From: Chitinophaga tropicalis
GTDB lineage: Bacteria > Bacteroidota > Bacteroidia > Chitinophagales > Chitinophagaceae
Length of the DNA: 64,000 nucleotides
Assembly (NCBI RefSeq): GCF_009758205.1
Contig: NZ_WRXN01000002.1
Location: 434,001-498,000 of the forward strand
Direction: 5' to 3'
The notes beneath the pieces were generated by a model. That model ran no database searches and had not been told where the DNA came from. It saw only the letters and a program-made list of their open reading frames with translations. Position 1 is the stretch's first letter. The number at the start of each line of letters is the position of its first letter. Shown in pieces: positions 9,334 through 17,793 of the stretch. Position numbers and translations under genes: made by a program.

Positions 9334-12300
9334 ATGAAGCATTTGTACTCTATTTGCAGTAGTATGTATGTATCGCTTACGGCATTACTACTGTTTACAA
9401 CGCTAACCTCAAACGCCCAGCAAGTGGGTGTATCTCTGGCAGGAACAGGCGTTACAAATTCAGGGGGGTATTATGAATTTGTACCTCCGTCCTATGCAGG
9501 CAGCAAGGATTCTTTCCCGTTGCTGATCTTCATTCATGGCATAGGAGAATTGGGTAACGGAACTACAAACCTGCCTACTGTATTGAGAAACGGTGTTCCC
9601 AAGCTGCTCAATAACGGTACATTCCCTTCTTCTTTTACGGTCAATGGCCGGACATTCTCTTTCATTGTGGCATCACCGCAGTTTAAGAACATACCGGGTC
9701 CTACAGACGTCTTAAGCCTGATCAACTACCTCAGGAAAAAATTCCCCAGGATTGACAGCAAACGCATATATGTAACAGGTCTCAGTATGGGCGGCGGCGC
9801 CACAGAAGATTTTGTCAGCGCCGGCAGCACCTATTCCCAGGTACCGGCAGCAGCTGTTGCCGTTTGCGGCAATATGAACCCGCTGGCTAAAACAGCTGCC
9901 GCTAAAGCAGTAGCACAGAATGACATTCCTGTCTGGTTCCTTCACAACGAAAACGATCCAACCGTTCCTTCCCAGTATTCGAAAGACTGGGTCACCCAGA
10001 TAGATGCCAGTAACCCGGTTAGCAGCGCCATGCCCAGACTCACCATCTTCAATGCCTCCGGGCATGATGCCTGGACCAAATCTTACGATCCTGCCTATAA
10101 GGAAAATGGCATGAACGTGTACGAATGGCTGCTGCAATATGAAAAGGGTGGCAAGGTCCCGGACACTCCAACTAAACCCGCTAACAAACGTGTGATGGCT
10201 AAAACCAACATCGGCAACGGTATGTATTATACTGACGCTATGAAAAGCTTTGGCCTGAACCCCGGCGATACCCTCTGCATTGCTGCAGGAGATTATGAGT
10301 TCATACAACTGGGGAAACTGGTGGGTACAGCAGATAAGCCTATAGTGATCACCAATTGCGGCGGACAGGTAAGAGTAGGTATCAGGACACTTAAAAGCGA
10401 CATTGCCTTCAACATCATGGGGGGGCAATACCTGCATATTAATGGTTCCGGTACTCCCGGCATTGAATATGGTTTTGATGTGAACGGAAAGAACCTGGCT
10501 GGGGTAAAGATGCATGGTATGTATCTGGGCTCCGGCAGCTCAGATATTGATGTGCACAATATCTATTTCCATGATGTAGGCATCTTCATCGTGGCTAAAA
10601 CCACGCAGGAGTGTAATAATCCGCAGTTCTGGGAAGGTAAGTATGTCATGAAGAATGTGAAGATCCACCATATTAAAGGCCGCTATTCCGACTATGAGGG
10701 CTTTTACATAGGGAACACACACTATGTGATGGACTATGCCGGATGTAAAGGCATCAAATCACACCACATACAGGACCTGGAAGTATATGACAACGACCTC
10801 CAGTATATGGGACAGGATGGTATACAGATAGCTATGACAGATCTGGGTACCAACAAAATACATCACAATACTGTACGCAACTATGGCACCTCCAGACTGG
10901 ACGCCCAGAGTTACGGTATGCTGATGGGCGGCGGTTCCCGGGTACGTCTTTACAACAACGTGATTGATCAGGGATATCTGCCTGGTATTGCAATATTCGG
11001 CTCAGGAATATCTTATGTGTACAACAATACCGTTTCCAACGTAGAACATGGAGAAGGTATCAACGTAGCAGACAAGTTCATACTGGAGCCGGTCACAGCC
11101 TACATCTTCAACAATACTATCTACAATACGGGTAATACCGGGTTGACTATTTATGCCTACCTCACTACCCTGGGGCATAAAGTATATAATAACATCGTGA
11201 TCGAAAAATCGCCTGGAGGCAGTTATCCCTATACCGGTTATTATATCAGGGGAGCAAAGAATATCAAGTTCGACTTCGGTGACAACTACTATTCCAATAC
11301 CGCAGATGCCGGTAAGGTAGTAAAGAATGTTGCCACCGGCGACTTCCATCTCGTAAAAGGCTCCGCCGCAATAGATAAGGGTTATGATGTTGCCAGCTGG
11401 GGCATCAGCACCGATCTGGATAATTTAAGTCGCCCGGTGAACGGGAAATTCGACATGGGTGCCTACGAATACAACGGCACATCTACAACTCCTGTTAATA
11501 AAGCGCCGGTAGCTAATGCTGGTACTAACATCAGCATTACCCTCCCAACCAGTACTGTTACCTTAAACGGCAGCACATCGGCAGACAGTGACGGTAAGAT
11601 CAACGCCTACGCCTGGAAGAAAGTGAGCGGGCCCGCTGTGGGAACAATTACCAGTGCAGCTGCCGCCCAAACGACCGTAACAGGACTGACCACAGCCGGG
11701 ACATATGTATTTGCCCTCACCGTGACTGATGATGATAAGGCAACAGATGCAGACAGCGTAACTGTCACCGTAAAAGCTGCTCCTGTAGCGAATAAAGCAC
11801 CGGTAGCGAATGCTGGTACTAACATCACTATTACTCTTCCTACAAGTACTGTTACCTTAAACGGCAGTGCATCTGCAGACAGTGATGGCAAGATCAGCGC
11901 TTATGCCTGGAAGAAAGTAAACGGCCCGGCTGTGGGAACTATTACCAGTGCAGCTGCAGCAAAAACAACGGTAACTGGACTGACCGCCGCCGGAACATAT
12001 GTATTTGCCCTGACCGTGACTGATGATGATAAGGCAACAGATGCAGACAGCGTGACTGTCACCGTAAAAGCTGCTCCTGTAGCGAATAAAGCACCGGTAG
12101 CGAATGCTGGTACTAACATCACTATTACTCTTCCTACAAGTACTGTTACCTTAAACGGCAGTGCATCTGCAGACAGTGATGGCAAGATCAGCGCTTATGC
12201 CTGGAAGAAAGTAAACGGCCCGGCTGTGGGAACTATTACCAGTGCAGCTACAGCAAAAACAACGGTAACTGGACTGACCGCCGCCGGAACATATGTATTT

Positions 12301-13833
12301 GCCCTGACCGTTACAGATGATGATAAGGCAACAGATGCAGACAGCGTGACTGTCACCGTAAAAGCTGCTCCTGTAGCGAATAAAGCACCGGTAGCGAATG
12401 CTGGTACTAACATCACTATTACTCTTCCTACAAGTACTGTTACCTTAAACGGCAGTGCATCTGCAGATAGTGATGGTAAGATCAGCGCCTATTCCTGGAA
12501 GAAAGTGAGCGGACCGGCTGTGGGAATTATTACCAGTGCAGCTGCAGCAAAAACAACGGTAACGGGACTGACCACCGCCGGAACATATGTATTTGCCCTG
12601 ACCGTAACTGACGATGATAAGGCGACAGACGCAGACAGCATAACTGTTACTGTAAAAGTAGCACAGACTCCCAGCACTCCTCCGTCTTCACAGCCTCCAG
12701 CAAATAAGCCTCCTGTAGCCAATGCAGGTAGTGATATCATCATACAGCTGCCGGTTAACAGCATAACATTGAACGGCTCAGCATCCAAAGATCCGGATGG
12801 CACCATTGCGACCTATTTCTGGGAAAAGATATCCGGTCCGGACGTGAAATTCTCAAATGCCCGTGGAGCTGTAAATATCGTGTCAGCTATGATTGCCGGT
12901 AATTATATGTTCAGGCTTACTGTTAAAGACAATAAAGGCGCAACTGCCATAGATTATGTCAATGTAACCGTGAAACCTATCAGTACGGTGAACGTAGCGC
13001 CTATAGCAAAAGCAGGAAGTGATGTAACCATCACCCTGCCGGTGAACAGCGTGATCCTGAACGGCTCGGGTTCTTCAGATGCCGACGGACAGATAACCGG
13101 GTATTTATGGCAGAAAGAAACAGGCAGGGATGTGAAGTTCTCCAATGCAAACGGTGTGATCAACGTCGTATCCGGTCTTACAGCAGGTACCTATGTGTTT
13201 GAACTGAAAGTGACTGATAACAGGAATGCCACTGCCACAGACAGGATGACCGTTACTGTGCTGCCAGCTGTTACACAGGGTAAACCACCGGTAGCTATCA
13301 GCCAGGGAGATCTTACAGTTACATTGCCAACATCCGGTGTAAATGTAGATGCCAGCAGGTCTTATGGCATCAATACCACCATCGGCTCTTATAAATGGAA
13401 GCAGATCTCCGGTCCGTTAACGGCCAGTATCGGCGCATCAAATGCGGAGAGCACCGGTCTGTCAGGTATGACGTTCCCCGGTAAATATGTGTTCCAGCTC
13501 ACAGTGACAGATAATAATGGCTTAAGCTCCAACGCAATTTTCACTATTACCGTCCTGGATGGTAATGCAGGAGAGGCGCCGATCATAAAGATCTATCCGA
13601 ACCCGGTGGTTAATACCCTGTACTTCAAACAGGAACTGAAGAATGCCGGTGAAGCGACTATTACCATCTTCACCCTGGCCGGCCAGTCTATGAAGAGTTA
13701 TATATTACCAGCTATGGATGTACAGCAGAAATCGCTGGATGTTACCTTCCTGCCTGCAGGAACTTACCTTCTGCAGGTATTGTATAAGGGCACCGGTTTA
13801 AAAATGAGCTTCAAATTTGTAAAGGCTAACTAG
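9334..13833 (+). CDS. Secreted multidomain protein: esterase-like hydrolase, parallel beta-helix, PKD repeats, T9SS sorting domain
   Basis: The protein has 1499 residues from the ATG that begins a clear signal peptide (residues 1-29, ending TSNAQ); the ATG 39 bp upstream adds a non-signal leader and is disfavoured. Residues 30-270 form an alpha/beta hydrolase of the PHB-depolymerase/dienelactone-hydrolase type: HGIGELGNG oxyanion loop, GLSMGGG with Ser151, NDPTVPS with Asp208 and GHDAW with His244. Residues 285-715 look like a right-handed beta-helix (IHHIKG, YNNVIDQG and YNNTVSN repeats) of the pectate-lyase/polysaccharide-lyase kind. Seven PKD/Ig-like domains (720-1408) follow. Residues from about 1414 are a type A T9SS C-terminal domain (IKIYPNPVVNTLYF; LPAGTYLLQV). 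Its place between polysaccharide genes suggests action on complex, possibly acetylated or feruloylated polysaccharide outside the cell; the substrate is unknown. Confidence 0.85.
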   Translation: MKHLYSICSSMYVSLTALLLFTTLTSNAQQVGVSLAGTGVTNSGGYYEFVPPSYAGSKDSFPLLIFIHGIGELGNGTTNLPTVLRNGVPKLLNNGTFPSSFTVNGRTFSFIVASPQFKNIPGPTDVLSLINYLRKKFPRIDSKRIYVTGLSMGGGATEDFVSAGSTYSQVPAAAVAVCGNMNPLAKTAAAKAVAQNDIPVWFLHNENDPTVPSQYSKDWVTQIDASNPVSSAMPRLTIFNASGHDAWTKSYDPAYKENGMNVYEWLLQYEKGGKVPDTPTKPANKRVMAKTNIGNGMYYTDAMKSFGLNPGDTLCIAAGDYEFIQLGKLVGTADKPIVITNCGGQVRVGIRTLKSDIAFNIMGGQYLHINGSGTPGIEYGFDVNGKNLAGVKMHGMYLGSGSSDIDVHNIYFHDVGIFIVAKTTQECNNPQFWEGKYVMKNVKIHHIKGRYSDYEGFYIGNTHYVMDYAGCKGIKSHHIQDLEVYDNDLQYMGQDGIQIAMTDLGTNKIHHNTVRNYGTSRLDAQSYGMLMGGGSRVRLYNNVIDQGYLPGIAIFGSGISYVYNNTVSNVEHGEGINVADKFILEPVTAYIFNNTIYNTGNTGLTIYAYLTTLGHKVYNNIVIEKSPGGSYPYTGYYIRGAKNIKFDFGDNYYSNTADAGKVVKNVATGDFHLVKGSAAIDKGYDVASWGISTDLDNLSRPVNGKFDMGAYEYNGTSTTPVNKAPVANAGTNISITLPTSTVTLNGSTSADSDGKINAYAWKKVSGPAVGTITSAAAAQTTVTGLTTAGTYVFALTVTDDDKATDADSVTVTVKAAPVANKAPVANAGTNITITLPTSTVTLNGSASADSDGKISAYAWKKVNGPAVGTITSAAAAKTTVTGLTAAGTYVFALTVTDDDKATDADSVTVTVKAAPVANKAPVANAGTNITITLPTSTVTLNGSASADSDGKISAYAWKKVNGPAVGTITSAATAKTTVTGLTAAGTYVFALTVTDDDKATDADSVTVTVKAAPVANKAPVANAGTNITITLPTSTVTLNGSASADSDGKISAYSWKKVSGPAVGIITSAAAAKTTVTGLTTAGTYVFALTVTDDDKATDADSITVTVKVAQTPSTPPSSQPPANKPPVANAGSDIIIQLPVNSITLNGSASKDPDGTIATYFWEKISGPDVKFSNARGAVNIVSAMIAGNYMFRLTVKDNKGATAIDYVNVTVKPISTVNVAPIAKAGSDVTITLPVNSVILNGSGSSDADGQITGYLWQKETGRDVKFSNANGVINVVSGLTAGTYVFELKVTDNRNATATDRMTVTVLPAVTQGKPPVAISQGDLTVTLPTSGVNVDASRSYGINTTIGSYKWKQISGPLTASIGASNAESTGLSGMTFPGKYVFQLTVTDNNGLSSNAIFTITVLDGNAGEAPIIKIYPNPVVNTLYFKQELKNAGEATITIFTLAGQSMKSYILPAMDVQQKSLDVTFLPAGTYLLQVLYKGTGLKMSFKFVKAN
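11509..12684 (+). repeat. Four tandem 294-bp PKD-encoding repeats
   Basis: Copies begin at 11509, 11803, 12097 and 12391 (each at GTAGC.AATGCTGGTACTAAC), exactly 294 bp (98 codons) apart. Copies two and three are almost identical at the DNA level, and copy four differs at scattered positions. The three following PKD domains (from about 12715, 13003 and 13291) are diverged, and the first is preceded by a Pro/Ser-rich linker. This indicates recent unit duplication or gene conversion within the coding sequence. Confidence 0.92.
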
Positions 13834-13869
13834 GAGGATAACGCATCTTCAATGATGCAGAACAAAAAG

Positions 13870-13906
13870 AAATGGTTTCACCAAAGTGAAACCATTTCTT
13901 TTTTTA
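13870..13906 (+). terminator. Strong intrinsic terminator
   Basis: A perfect 12-bp stem (AAATGGTTTCAC with GTGAAACCATTT), CAAA loop and a run of T residues. It ends the giant secreted-protein transcript; the A-rich 5' flank means it could also stop the convergent acyltransferase transcript. Confidence 0.9.
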
Positions 13907-13929
13907 AAGAGGATAAAAGAAAAGATCTG

Positions 13930-14556
13930 TCAAACCCTTTCCCATAATTTCTTCCCGGGGTTATACTGCTTGATCACCCTTGCAGGATTTCCGGCCACCA
14001 CACTGAAAGGAGGAACATTCTTCGTAACTACACTGCCACCAGCCACTACAGAATGCTCACCTATCCTTACCCCCGCAGTTATAACAGCATTAGCGCCAAT
14101 CCAGCTGTCAGCACCAACATATATTTCAGCCGTAGTACATTTCTGCTGACCAATAGGAAGATCCGGATCTTCATAACCATGATTCAATCCGGACATCACC
14201 ACGTTCTGAGCAATGATCACATTATCTGCTATGGTAACAGGCCCTATCAGCACATTACCGATCCCTATCTGCACCCTGTTCCCGATAATAACATCGCCCA
14301 CGCCATTATTGACCGTAGCAAAATCTTCAACAATTGACAGCTCCCCCAGATCAAACCTGTTGAAAGGGAATACATCCATACGTGCAGATCTTCTCACAAT
14401 AGCTCCCTTTCCTTTTTTATGGATAAAAGGATTCACGAACCATCTGACCCATAAACGGGGCTTTGCCTGGTTTCTGGGCATGATCATACGATGTACGAAC
14501 TGCTTCAGCTTTGGATCACTTTTGATCCTTTCCTTAATAGTCAGTAATGTGCTCAT
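13930..14556 (-). CDS. Hexapeptide-repeat acyltransferase (WcaF/maltose O-acetyltransferase-like)
   Basis: The 208-residue left-handed beta-helix protein has many [LIV]-G-x4 turns (IGNRVQIGIGNVLIGPVTIADNVIIAQNVV; IGANAVITAGVRIGEHSVVAGGSVVTKNV) and a GLNHGYEDP segment with the probable catalytic His. Such enzymes use acetyl-CoA to O-acetylate sugars in trimers. It starts 4 bp after the stop of the glycosyltransferase upstream, so the two form a minus-strand pair that probably decorates the same surface polysaccharide. Confidence 0.87.
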   Translation of the reverse strand: MSTLLTIKERIKSDPKLKQFVHRMIMPRNQAKPRLWVRWFVNPFIHKKGKGAIVRRSARMDVFPFNRFDLGELSIVEDFATVNNGVGDVIIGNRVQIGIGNVLIGPVTIADNVIIAQNVVMSGLNHGYEDPDLPIGQQKCTTAEIYVGADSWIGANAVITAGVRIGEHSVVAGGSVVTKNVPPFSVVAGNPARVIKQYNPGKKLWERV

Positions 14557-14560
14557 CCTG

Positions 14561-15757
14561 TTAAGCGGATTTTAAGATAGCCTCATACAGGGCTGTGACA
14601 GAGTTCTCCCAGCTATGGGAGCGCGCAAAAGCAATACGTTGTTCCCGGAGCTGCTCCCCGTCTTCAGAAAGCGCTTTGCTGATCAGCGTTACATACTCTT
14701 CTGCCGTCCGGGCAAGGTATGTATGCGATGCAAAATATTCCATGGTCCTGGTAACTGTAGCTACTACAGGCTTACCCAGTGCCAGGTACTCATCTATCTT
14801 CAGGGGATAATTCCCGATAGTGATCTCGTTCACCAGCTGGGGATTCATACAAACGTCAAATGATTTGATATAGGCCGGCAGCTCAGGTACAGATTTCCGG
14901 CCCAGGAAATGAATGTTAGGTAAGGTATGCAGCACAGATTGCTCAAAGGCCTTATCTTCCGGGCCTACCAGCACCACAGACCATTCCGGGTGACTGCGGG
15001 CAATATGTTCCATAATGCCAATATCAAGCCGCAGGGAATTCAATGATCCCACATAACCTATTACAGGCCCTTTGATCCCTTCCATATCCGCAGGCTTTTC
15101 AAGGTCCTTTCCGGCGTCAAAAAGTGTCAGGTCACAACCCTGGCCAATGTAATAACTGTTGGGATTGTACTTTTTGAGCATATCTGTCAGATAGGAGGAA
15201 TTTGCCACCGCCACATCGGCCTTGGCAATATGCAAAGGTTCCAGTTTTTCGCCATGCTTTTTCCAGTAATCTACCCCCAGCAGATAATCCCTGCTGTAAT
15301 AGATATAAGTGGAAGGATGGAGCAGCTCTTTCAGGTAAAAGCCCCTGAAAATATCATTGTCGTTAAAGAGAATGATGTCTGAAAAGCCTAATGCGTCAAT
15401 AGCTTCCCTGATGCTGGCGGCGAATTTCCTGTTATTACGTTTGTTCAGCAGGGAAAAGCCTGATGTAAAAGGCAGCCAGTTGATGGATTCAAGTATGGAA
15501 GAAGGGTAGTAGGTCCAGATATTATCTCCGGCAGGCACAATGGCCGGCTCCTTTTTTTCAAGCGTTTTAAGGTGATATGCAATATCCGGATCTTCTTTCT
15601 GACGGAGAATGGTGTTGCGGTCCAACGGGGAATTGACATACAGTACACGGTTATGCTTTGCAAACTGTAATGCTATATTCTTACAATTGCTGCCTATTGA
15701 GGTGTACCATTGCTGAAGCCCTATGATTACTATATCTCGATTTTTGATAAGCGACAC
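14561..15757 (-). CDS. Glycosyltransferase, GT-B fold, TuaH-like
   Basis: The protein has 398 residues. The N-terminal half (DIVIIGLQQWYTSIGSNCKNIALQFAKHNRVLYVN...) resembles the TuaH/putative teichuronic acid glycosyltransferase group, and the C-terminal half has VIGYVGSLN, GPEDKAF, NIHFLGRKSVPELPAYIKSFDVCMNP and PLKIDEYLALGKPVVAT, as in GT4/GT1 enzymes. It is cytoplasmic and should transfer a sugar from a nucleotide donor. It is transcribed with the acyltransferase downstream. A TATATTTG minus-7 element lies about 70 bp upstream of the start. Confidence 0.82.
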   Translation of the reverse strand: MSLIKNRDIVIIGLQQWYTSIGSNCKNIALQFAKHNRVLYVNSPLDRNTILRQKEDPDIAYHLKTLEKKEPAIVPAGDNIWTYYPSSILESINWLPFTSGFSLLNKRNNRKFAASIREAIDALGFSDIILFNDNDIFRGFYLKELLHPSTYIYYSRDYLLGVDYWKKHGEKLEPLHIAKADVAVANSSYLTDMLKKYNPNSYYIGQGCDLTLFDAGKDLEKPADMEGIKGPVIGYVGSLNSLRLDIGIMEHIARSHPEWSVVLVGPEDKAFEQSVLHTLPNIHFLGRKSVPELPAYIKSFDVCMNPQLVNEITIGNYPLKIDEYLALGKPVVATVTRTMEYFASHTYLARTAEEYVTLISKALSEDGEQLREQRIAFARSHSWENSVTALYEAILKSA

Positions 15758-15825
15758 TGCCGTAATAATTATAGTGAATAATTACTTTGCCAGGCATGCA
15801 CGGGAGGATGGTTAAAAAAGCACCC

Positions 15826-15833
15826 CAAATATA
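15826..15833 (-). promoter_or_regulatory. Bacteroidota minus-7 promoter element for the TuaH-like gene
   Basis: On the minus strand this reads TATATTTG, an exact match to TAnnTTTG. Transcription would start near 15820, leaving a leader of about 60 nt. No clear TTG minus-33 box was found at the usual spacing. Confidence 0.5.
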
Positions 15834-15922
15834 ACTACTTTTTTTACATTAAGAATAGGTGGCTTATCATTTGTACAGATATACTACCTTGTGAGAGGCT
15901 GGCAGTACTCAAAATTTAAAAT

Positions 15923-17467
15923 ATGGCAGCAAAACATACCCCGGAAACGATAGATATCAGGCAATTAACACCTGAAGATTACCTGGACCTTAAAGAATCT
16001 ATGGTATCTGCCTATGCAGATATGGAAGGCAGCTACTGGAGGGAACCCACCATCCGCCGGCTGGTAGAGCTCTTTCCTGAAGGACAGATTGCCGTCACCG
16101 TAAACGATAAAGTTGTAGGCTGCGCCCTCTCCATTATTGTTGACTATGGCAAATTCGGGGATGAGCATACCTATGAACAGATCACCGGCTATTTTACCTT
16201 TAACACACATGACCGGAAGGGCGATGTACTATACGGAATAGAAGTATTTGTACATCCTGACTACCGCGGCCGCCGGTTGGCCAGGAGGTTATATGACGCC
16301 CGCAAAACCCTGTGCGAACGGCTGAACCTGCGGGGCATAGTGGCCGGAGGGCGCATCCCCAATTACCTGAAATATGCCGGTGAAATGTCACCCAGGGAAT
16401 ATATAGAGAAGGTAAGGGATAAAGAGATCTACGATCCTACGCTCACATTCCAGTTCTCGAACGATTTCCAGGTGAAGAAGATCCTGAAGAACTACCTTCC
16501 GCATGATGAATCGTCCAAGGGCTTTGCCACGCTGCTGCAGTGGTATAATATCTATTATGAGAAAGATCAGGACACTATCCGCTACAACAAATCCATTGTA
16601 CGTATAGGCCTGGTGCAATGGCAGATGCGCGATTACGGCAGCCTGGATGGCTTCATGCAGCAGGTAGAATATTTTGTGGATGCAGTGAGTGATTACGGAT
16701 CGGATTTCGTAGTTTTTCCCGAACTGTTCAATGCCCCGCTGATGGCGGAATTTAACCAGATGGACCAGGCCGGCGCCATCAGGGGAGTGGCCAAATATAC
16801 AGAACAGATCCGCGAACAGTTTGTTCAGTTCGCTGTATCTTACAACGTCAATATCATTTCAGGCAGCATGCCCATAGTAATTGATGAGCTGTTGTACAAT
16901 ATATCTTACCTCTGCCGGAGGGATGGAACATATGACTATTACATCAAAATGCATCCAACCCCCAGCGAAGTCTATGCCTGGGGCATGAAAGGAGGAGAGG
17001 ACCTGAAAATATTTGATACAGACTGCGGGAAAGTAGGCATCCAGATCTGTTATGACGTAGAATTCCCGGAGCCATCCCGTATCCTGTCAGAACAGGGTAT
17101 GCAGATACTGTTCGTACCTTTCCTGACAGATACCCAGCACGCCTTTAACCGTGTGAGGTTCTGCGCTCAGGCAAGGGCTATAGAGAATGAATGCTATGTA
17201 GCGATTGCAGGATGTGTGGGAAATCTTCCCAAGGTAAATAATATGGACCTGCAATATGCACAGAGCGCTGTGCTGACCCCTTCTGACTTTGCATTTCCTG
17301 TAACCGGCGTAAAGGCCGATGCCACCGCCAATACGGAAATGGTGGTGATTGCGGATGTAGACCTGGTACTGCTGAAAGAACTGAACGCCTTCGGCAGCGT
17401 ACAAACGAAGAAGGATATGCGAAAAGACCTCTATGAAGTAAAATGGAAGAAAACAAAAAACAAATAA
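15923..17467 (+). CDS. GNAT acetyltransferase / carbon-nitrogen hydrolase fusion
   Basis: The protein has 514 residues. Residues 10-160 are a GNAT domain with the VFVHPDYRGRRLARRLYD acetyl-CoA loop (109-126). Residues 225-505 are a nitrilase-superfamily amidohydrolase with the catalytic triad Glu267 (FPELF), Lys342 (IKMHP) and Cys376 (GIQICYDVEFPE). The fused architecture is known from many bacteria, but the substrate is not established; an N-acylated amine or amide would fit. It ends 4 bp before a small thiamine-binding-type gene, so the two are probably co-translated. Confidence 0.9.
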   Translation: MAAKHTPETIDIRQLTPEDYLDLKESMVSAYADMEGSYWREPTIRRLVELFPEGQIAVTVNDKVVGCALSIIVDYGKFGDEHTYEQITGYFTFNTHDRKGDVLYGIEVFVHPDYRGRRLARRLYDARKTLCERLNLRGIVAGGRIPNYLKYAGEMSPREYIEKVRDKEIYDPTLTFQFSNDFQVKKILKNYLPHDESSKGFATLLQWYNIYYEKDQDTIRYNKSIVRIGLVQWQMRDYGSLDGFMQQVEYFVDAVSDYGSDFVVFPELFNAPLMAEFNQMDQAGAIRGVAKYTEQIREQFVQFAVSYNVNIISGSMPIVIDELLYNISYLCRRDGTYDYYIKMHPTPSEVYAWGMKGGEDLKIFDTDCGKVGIQICYDVEFPEPSRILSEQGMQILFVPFLTDTQHAFNRVRFCAQARAIENECYVAIAGCVGNLPKVNNMDLQYAQSAVLTPSDFAFPVTGVKADATANTEMVVIADVDLVLLKELNAFGSVQTKKDMRKDLYEVKWKKTKNK

Positions 17468-17471
17468 TAGT

Positions 17472-17765
17472 ATGGCACACAAGATCAACCTGGCATTACA
17501 GGTGCTTCCGTCAGTTCCCGGTGAACAGGTATATGCAGTAGTGGATGAAGCAATTGCTGTGATACAGGCCTCAGGATTAAAATACAGGGTTTGTCCCTTT
17601 GAAACGGTGATTGAAGGTACTTATGATGAATGTATGGAAGTGGTGAGGAAAGCGCAGGAAGTATGTTTCAAAGCAGGAGCATCACAGCTGCTGGTGTATA
17701 TTAAGATGCAGATAAAAAAGGATGAAGATGTAAGTATTGAGGACAAGACAGGAAAATATGATTGA
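17472..17765 (+). CDS. Thiamine-binding protein, MTH1187/DUF77 family
   Basis: The 97-residue protein has the YqgV/MTH1187 ferredoxin-like fold signature (NLALQVLPS; VDEAIAVIQASGLKYRVCPFETVIEGTYDE...VV). Family members bind thiamine or related pyrimidines; the family's physiological role is poorly known. The start lies 4 bp after the fusion hydrolase stop. A perfect hairpin at 17765-17789 closes the pair. Confidence 0.82.
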   Translation: MAHKINLALQVLPSVPGEQVYAVVDEAIAVIQASGLKYRVCPFETVIEGTYDECMEVVRKAQEVCFKAGASQLLVYIKMQIKKDEDVSIEDKTGKYD

Positions 17766-17789
17766 ATAGTGGGCCTGTGGCCCACTATT
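17765..17789. terminator. Bidirectional hairpin between convergent genes
   Basis: A perfect 11-bp stem (AATAGTGGGCC with GGCCCACTATT) around a TGT loop. It sits exactly between the DUF77 stop and the YeiH-type stop. It lacks a long T run, but its position argues for a shared terminator. Confidence 0.65.
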
Positions 17790-17793
17790 CATA

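Noticed and set aside
9712..10515. A 267-codon minus-strand open frame inside the giant secreted-protein gene
   Set aside because: It is a shadow of a gene with strong domain and signal-peptide evidence; it shows no family features and no promoter.
11607..12416. Three near-identical minus-strand frames of 73-94 codons
   Set aside because: They are mirror images of the 294-bp PKD repeat units, not genes.
11509..12684. Regular repeats that could suggest a CRISPR-like array
   Set aside because: Units are 294 bp with no short repeat/unique spacer structure and are in-frame coding repeats.
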